NCBI GenBank assembly: GCA_011634665.1
Contig: WAEK01000013.1
Span: forward strand, 542,501 to 606,500
Direction: 5' to 3'
Length of the DNA stretch: 64,000 bases
Source: Mortierella sp. BCC40632
Taxonomy: Eukaryota > Mortierellomycota > Mortierellomycetes > Mortierellales > Mortierellaceae
A program made the translations under genes and the position numbers. The number at the start of each line of letters is the position of its first letter. Within the stretch, counting starts at the first letter, position 1. Below are positions 58,971-64,000 of this stretch, piece by piece. The notes under the pieces were generated by a model that had not been told where the DNA came from, ran no database searches, and saw only the letters and a program-made list of their open reading frames with translations.

Positions 58971-61956
58971 ATGCTTCGCACCATGACTTCCAGCACCTTG
59001 ACCCTGTTCTGCCTTGTTGATGGAGAGAGTACCGCGTTCCCTGTCTCAGCATCGAGTACAACGACATTAGGAGAACTCAAAGACCTCATCAAGGCTAAGA
59101 AGGCCAATGCTTTCAGTGATGTGGATGCCGACCAACTTGCCCTCTGGCGCGTCTCCATCCCGATTGCTGATGACGACAATGATGATGACAACGAGGTGGA
59201 CCAGCCAATTCTTCTTGAAAAAATACCCAAGGGCGACAAGAAGAGACTCAAGGCCGTAGCAAACAAAGTCTCTGAGGTTTTTAGCAGCACCCCACAAGAA
59301 AAGGTGATTCACATCATCGTCCAGCGCCCTCCTCCTCAAGGTAATGAGACGTGCCTTGCTAATTGATCCTGCCAGCATGAGTTTATTCAACAGGCTAACC
59401 CTATTCTTTCTCATTTCTAGTGCATGCACCCGTCCCCGCTCGATCACCATCACCGCCGTCAGCAGAACAAGTGACCGAAGCATGTAAGAGAAGAGAGCCA
59501 TCTAAACGCGCACTTTTTTTTTTTTTTTTGACCCCGTCATTCAACCACGCCGCACAGTCCCAAGCCCTCTCCCTGGCTATCTTTCGAATAAACCTCGTCC
59601 TGGTACTCCGAAGGGTGGTGAGTACAGTGATATCGCTGCCTGTTCGTCTTTCACATCGCCAATCAATTCTTTTTTCTCGTTTTAAACCTTAGCGGCACGT
59701 ACAAAGAGAGTCGTTCCCTATGACAACATCGAGAATGAACTGACTCAAATCATCAAGGGTGCAAAACCACACCACTCCTGGCATATTGTCGATGCAGCAG
59801 ATGTCGAGACCGCTCAAAAGGATAAACTGGGGCCCTTCTACAAAAAACCGCTGCCTTACGGTGTCTTGGCGGATAGCATGAATCTCACAATGCTTGGAGC
59901 GGTACTGGACAGACAACCAATGTCAGAAGATAACAAGACCCTTCGCCAGATAGTCGACAGCGACATCAAGAAGACTACTGGCCATAGCGTGGTGGCCATG
60001 GTTGGTCGATCAGGCTCTGGCAAAACTGCGACAGTGATCGAACTGGCAAGGAAGCACTTTGTTGTATACTGCGTGTGTTCGAATCCACGCAGCACCAGTC
60101 AACCAGAGTTTCAGGATCAAAACTTCTCTAACCTTGCAAAGGATGTTGAAAAGATGTGTTTAGCGCTTCCTTCACCAATGTCGCGGGATCAACGGATCGC
60201 TAACGACAGACGCCTGAAAGATGTCGCAGGAGATCGTGTGGAGCTTGAGATCTTAGCGCGACTGTTATTTCTACAGCTTCTTTTCGACAGCAATGGTCTA
60301 CTCACACCGGAACAGTTCTTCCGTGAGCAGACGAATGGGGGAGGCGTGACAATTGGGGTTTTGGTCAACATGCTTCGTGTGTTCGAAGCCGAGACGATCA
60401 GAAGCATGCTGGATTTTACGCAGAATAGACTGGCAGTCCATCTTCGTCAGCAAGATCTGGGGCTGGTGGTTGCTCTTGACGAAGCCCAGATCGCAGGAAG
60501 CCTCATTTTGCCAAGGGAATTTATTTCCCCAAGTGCGACAAATAAACTCGACGAAATCTTCGACAGCAAAGGGCAGATCAAGGAGAGATATAGCCGCGGG
60601 TTTCTCACGCCTCTCTGTGCGACACTAGGCGGTGTGCGGGCAACAGTGGTGGTGCTTGGAACATCGCTCACTTTACAAGATGCAGAACACGTGTACTCAG
60701 CAGTCGGCAAACGCACCAACTTCCACAAAATCCTGCAGTATCCTTCGTTTGACGATCAAGACGTGGATACCATAGTATCAGAGCTGGTTGATATCTCCGG
60801 CTGTACCCTTCCAGATGCCAAGCGTCGGATGCTCACAGGGAGAGCACGATTGTCTGTCAGCGTTGCCCGCGAGCTTTTCGAATATCATCACATCGAACCT
60901 CGGAGCAAACAAACCAAGCTGGACATGGCACTCGATTCAGCGATTGAACGAGCAAAGACTGAACTGCGCGATAAGGTGCGAAACCTTCTAGACACAGACA
61001 GGACCGGGGATATCGCACATCTACTCGGCCGCATGGTACTAGCATACAATCTCCAGGGCGGCAAGATCTGGTTTACAAGTGACAGTCAAGCTGATTTTAT
61101 GGATAAGGCCCTGTGCAGTCTGCGAATGCCTAGTGATGGGGTGCATTGGCTCATGGACGAGCCGCTTGTGGTCGAAGTGGTAGAGGAAGAACTGAAACGG
61201 TCGAACGCGGATCCCTTCTTTTCGGAGCATCTCCGTCAGCTTGACGGAATCATTGAGAATCTCGGTGTTAAGTCATCAGCCAAAGGGAATGCTCTGGAAC
61301 CACTCGTCCGACAATCCCTGCGACGCTTCTGCAACTTTCGTCTTGAGGATCTTCCATTCCTCAAGGGCATTACATTACCCTCATGGTGCATTGGACTCAA
61401 GCTTCAGATCGACGAAATCAATACGGCGCGTGGATTTGATTATGGGGGCCAAGACGCTGAGGCTGATCTCCAGTTTCTCATTGACCGTCCGTCGAACAAG
61501 ATGCTAGTTGAACAATCTGGTACCCGTCAGGATGGTGCATGGTTCTTTGACAAACATTTTGCTGGGTCCCTTGCTATCAAGTTCTATAGCAACGCTATAC
61601 CGCAAGCCGACCACAAAGAAAACGAATCGTCCAGCGATATTCGCTGCAGCTTCTTGGCAAAGGACGGAGCCAAGGAAAACCCATCCCTAAAAAAGATCAG
61701 AGACAGTTTTGTTGCTTCTGGTGCACCCAAGGAGATTAAAGGCATTCTTCGCATTCACCTCGAGTTCCCTAGGGTTCAGGGCCCAAAGCCAACAACTTAT
61801 GTCAAGAGGGACCCCTCTACAGGCATCGAGGATGTAATGGTTTATATCGACCTGTCGAACATGGATGACTTCTTTTATGAAGGTATCGAGAAAAACAAGC
61901 GCGATATTCTCCGTTTGAAAAGACTAATCGATTATGTGCTATCGAAGGACAAGTAG
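58971..61956 (+). CDS. Crinkler (CRN) NTPase-nuclease protein, intact
   Basis: Four exons (58971-59340, 59421-59483, 59558-59617, 59693-61956) join in phase to 918 residues. Residues 1-123 form the CRN N-terminal domain (LTLFCLVDGESTAF, VDADQLALWRVSIPI, IHIIVQRPPPQ). Two small phase-1 exons make a Pro/Ser-rich linker. The NTPase domain has canonical Walker A GRSGSGKT and VALDEAQ as Walker B-like motif, then VVVLGTSLTLQDAEHVY. The C-terminal domain has GNALEPLVRQSLRRF, RQDGAWFF and GSLAIKFYS, a plausible PD-(D/E)XK-like nuclease core (inference). There is no signal peptide, usual for fungal CRNs. It is paralogous along its length to the minus-strand gene. The linker exon with PGYLSNKPRPGTPKG is extra. 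Start: ATG at 58971 or 58983; the upstream one is conserved in the paralogue. Confidence 0.9.
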
Positions 61957-62277
61957 AGCATTGCATGATTAGATTTGCAGGCAGAGCGGAAAGGTAACAT
62001 TTTTGAAATATAGCCTTGATGTCCACTTGAGAAAAAAAAAAAAAAAAAGAAAACGAAACCGCTGACAAGATAATAACCTTGAGTGTTCGGCTTGATGAGA
62101 CTGACTGGCAAACAGAAGTGTAAAACGTGTAACAAATGTTTTATACAATGTGTCATTCTTCTCGTCTCGACCTTTTGCTTCCACTTCAGGCGAGGAATTA
62201 GCAGGCATCATTAAAAACAGGACAAGGAAAAAGACGGTGGGTCTAAACAAGCCGATTAGACACATACGCTGGACACA

Positions 62278-62571
62278 TATTCTCCATTTCATCTGTTTTT
62301 GTTTTTTCCATTCTTATTTTCGAGGATTATGCACGGTCCGTTGCACGGGGTTATTCTCCATTTCATCTGTTTTTGTTTTTTCCACTCTTATTTTCGTGGA
62401 TTATGCATGGTCCGTTGCATGGGGTTACTGCGAAGGGAGCTGTTAATCCTCAAATAAGCAGCGCAAACGGAAGTCAAAAACAGGTGAGAAGGACAATACT
62501 GCGAAGGGGGGTGTTAATCTTCAAAATAAGCAGCGCAATCTGAGGTCAAAAACATCTGAAATGGAGAAATA
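62278..62571. mobile_element. TA-target MITE, copy 3 outer, split by another copy
   Basis: Left half 62278-62351 and right half 62499-62571 together make one MITE whose right end is nearly the exact complement of its left end. The halves meet at a TA that is duplicated around the inserted inner copy. The outer copy is more diverged than the inner one, as expected if older. Confidence 0.85.
62352..62498. mobile_element. TA-target MITE, copy 3 inner, nested
   Basis: Full 147-bp copy, nearly identical to copy 2 at 22813-22959, inserted at a TA inside the outer copy. Confidence 0.9.
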
Positions 62572-62735
62572 ATAAAGCAGACTTGATTGCACTTTCTTGG
62601 TCACCTTTTCTGTTGCAATCATCTCCGAAGGGCTGGGCTGTCCGCATTCGCGGAGCTGGCTTTTGCACACGACAACATAAATGGGATCAAATAAGCTCTT
62701 TGAAAAGTCTTTTTTTTTTTTTTTTTTTTTTTTTT
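62571..62735. repeat. Poly(T)-ended dispersed repeat, copy 2
   Basis: Same conserved sequence as 49035-49198, ending in about 27 T. It abuts the right end of the outer MITE. Confidence 0.85.
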
Positions 62736-63439
62736 CCACCACTGGTGAGATCTTCAGCCAAACCTTCATGTGCCTACTTCTCCTATCAATCCCTTGGATC
62801 GCATTCTAGCCATGTGAAACGCAGAACAAAAGACATCGACAATGCCCATCAACTCCTGGAGCGTGAACTCCTGAAGCTGGGCCACAACTTCCTGCAGCTT
62901 TCCAAAGTCTCTTCAAATAAGCCCTTTCCAACTCCTTTCAACCTGTCGCCTTTTTCAAGTAGCCATTCTTATTCTTTTCATCGAAGGGTCACTCACTTTT
63001 TTTTTTGAAGGGTCACTTTTTTTTTTGAAGGGTCACTTTTCCTTTTTCGACCAAAAGACCATTTTCTTTTTGAAGGGTCATCTTGTCTATTGTTCGACCT
63101 TGCATTGATCTAAAAGTGCCGCCACAGCCATAATTTGCCTTTTGCGATGTGGAGAGATAAGAAAAAAGACCGCTGCCAAGAAGCCTAGTAGAAAGAGGTG
63201 GCCAGGTGTCTTGACAGTTGCTTGCTTGAGTCTGTTCTTGACCAGCTGCATCAAGTACTTGTGTCGGAGGGACTTGGTAGCGGTCTCTGCATCATCGACT
63301 CGTCTTTGGTTCCAATCCTTTTTGAATCTGCACCTCAAGTTCTTTAGGTGTGGACTCAATGATGGGCCTTGGCCATTGTTATCCAAATAAAAGTCTCTGA
63401 TGGATGTAAATCGGTCCTGGTCATCCTTGTTGCTTGGTT
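62736..63439. other. Spacer between repeat and Fanzor exon, no firm gene
   Basis: Includes four copies of a GAAGGGTCAC(T)n unit at about 62985-63082. The 99-codon minus-strand frame (63386-63087) has no recognised motif. Earlier Fanzor exons were looked for here and not found. Confidence 0.4.
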
Positions 63440-64000
63440 CGTACCGCCAAACTACAGCGACGGTTTGTCAGTCGTCAGGGTAGAGAGGGATCGATTGTGG
63501 CGACTAGGCAAGTGTTGCAGGTGGATGGGTACTGCAGCGAGTGTCAAAGATACCACCTTCCGCGAGGCATAAGAGCAGAACCATTGGAGCATGTCGCCGA
63601 GTGTCCCAAGAGAAAGGTAGTTATGCTTCCGATTATGCTGACGGGGACAGTGGGGACATGTGTAGGGTCTAGGATAGGAGGAGATGCACGGCGTGGAGGC
63701 AACAAGTTGCGAAAGGAACATGGTCGGTACTGCCCCGTGTCGATGACGGACGAGTATCAGACGAGCAAGACATGCGTGTTTTGCTTTCTACGAATGGAGC
63801 TTGGACGGTCGAGGAGGGTAGTGAATGGAGTGAGGAGGATGGTGAGGGTTCATGGGGCGGTAGAGTGCGTTAACTCAGAGTGTCCATCGTTCAAGGTCGG
63901 CTACACGATGAAGGGACGAGACCAAAGTGCGGCGATGGAGATAGCGATATCAGGAGCGTCAATTCTACTCGACCAGAATCCACTCCCACCATTCTCAAGG
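63440..64000 (+). CDS. Fanzor C-terminal region, cut by the window end
   Basis: An uninterrupted frame runs from about 63440 to the last base. It carries VDGYCSECQRYH, PIMLTGTVGTCVGSRIGG, ARRGGNKLRKEHGRY, MTDEYQTSKTCVFC (RuvC-II Glu plus first zinc-ribbon pair), VECVNSECPS (second pair) and KGRDQSAAMEIAISG (RuvC-III Asp). It aligns with the remnant at 49227-49840 along its length, but they differ at many positions, so they are different lineages and not a recent duplicate. No stop or frameshift is visible. The RuvC-I part must lie upstream in exons I could not identify, or is missing. It could be an intact gene end or a relic; the continuation beyond the window decides. Confidence 0.75.

Noticed and set aside
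63087..63386. 99-codon minus-strand frame next to the Fanzor segment
   Set aside because: No recognisable motif, no splice partner, and Fanzor lies on the other strand; could be chance.

Overview
The window looks like a fungal nuclear contig. Genes carry many short GT-AG introns, and the single-copy genes are eukaryotic housekeeping ones (YIPF-type Golgi protein, Ap4A phosphorylase, proteasome beta-1, mitochondrial DEAD-box helicase, TMEM16/anoctamin, CAP protein). Full-length Crinkler (CRN) proteins, Fanzor remnants and long poly(T) tracts in introns fit an early-diverging fungus of the Mucoromycota. Mortierellomycotina is my best guess, but that is inference and no marker here proves it.

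Layout. 0.3-4.2 kb: divergent YIPF1/2-like and APA1/APA2-like genes. 4.6-8.7 kb: a TA-target MITE, a gene remnant, and a decayed CRN NTPase-nuclease pseudogene. 9.8-13.1 kb: a long disordered protein. 14.2-26.6 kb: a mosaic of segmental duplications with two nearly identical genes for a 201-residue secreted protein. 26.6-28.6 kb: degenerate sequence. 29-46 kb: the dense core (PRE3, a probable MRH4, a small disordered protein, a 1111-residue anoctamin, a 1484-residue zinc-binding protein). 46.4-51.8 kb: a small hydrophilic protein, a secreted CAP/PR-1 protein, a Fanzor C-terminal remnant and a 56-residue secreted peptide. 52.6-55.2 kb: a decayed Gln-rich ORF, minisatellites and orphan CRN exons. 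55.3-62.0 kb: two head-to-head CRN genes, one with a 1-nt frameshift and one intact. 62.3-64 kb: nested MITEs, a poly(T)-ended repeat shared with the first Fanzor locus, and a second Fanzor C-terminus running off the end.

How it fits together. The housekeeping genes are unrelated neighbours. The accessory parts share a theme. CRN proteins here are modular: an N-terminal CRN exon, a small symmetric phase-1 linker exon, and exchangeable NTPase plus PD-(D/E)XK-like C-terminal exons. The linker exon occurs four times in the window, in front of two different NTPase types and once in front of a short helical tail. The two complete CRN genes look like an inverted duplication sharing a ~700-bp bidirectional upstream region. 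MITEs and Fanzor fragments lie next to these loci. Exon joins below were checked by hand for reading phase; no alignment or database search was run.
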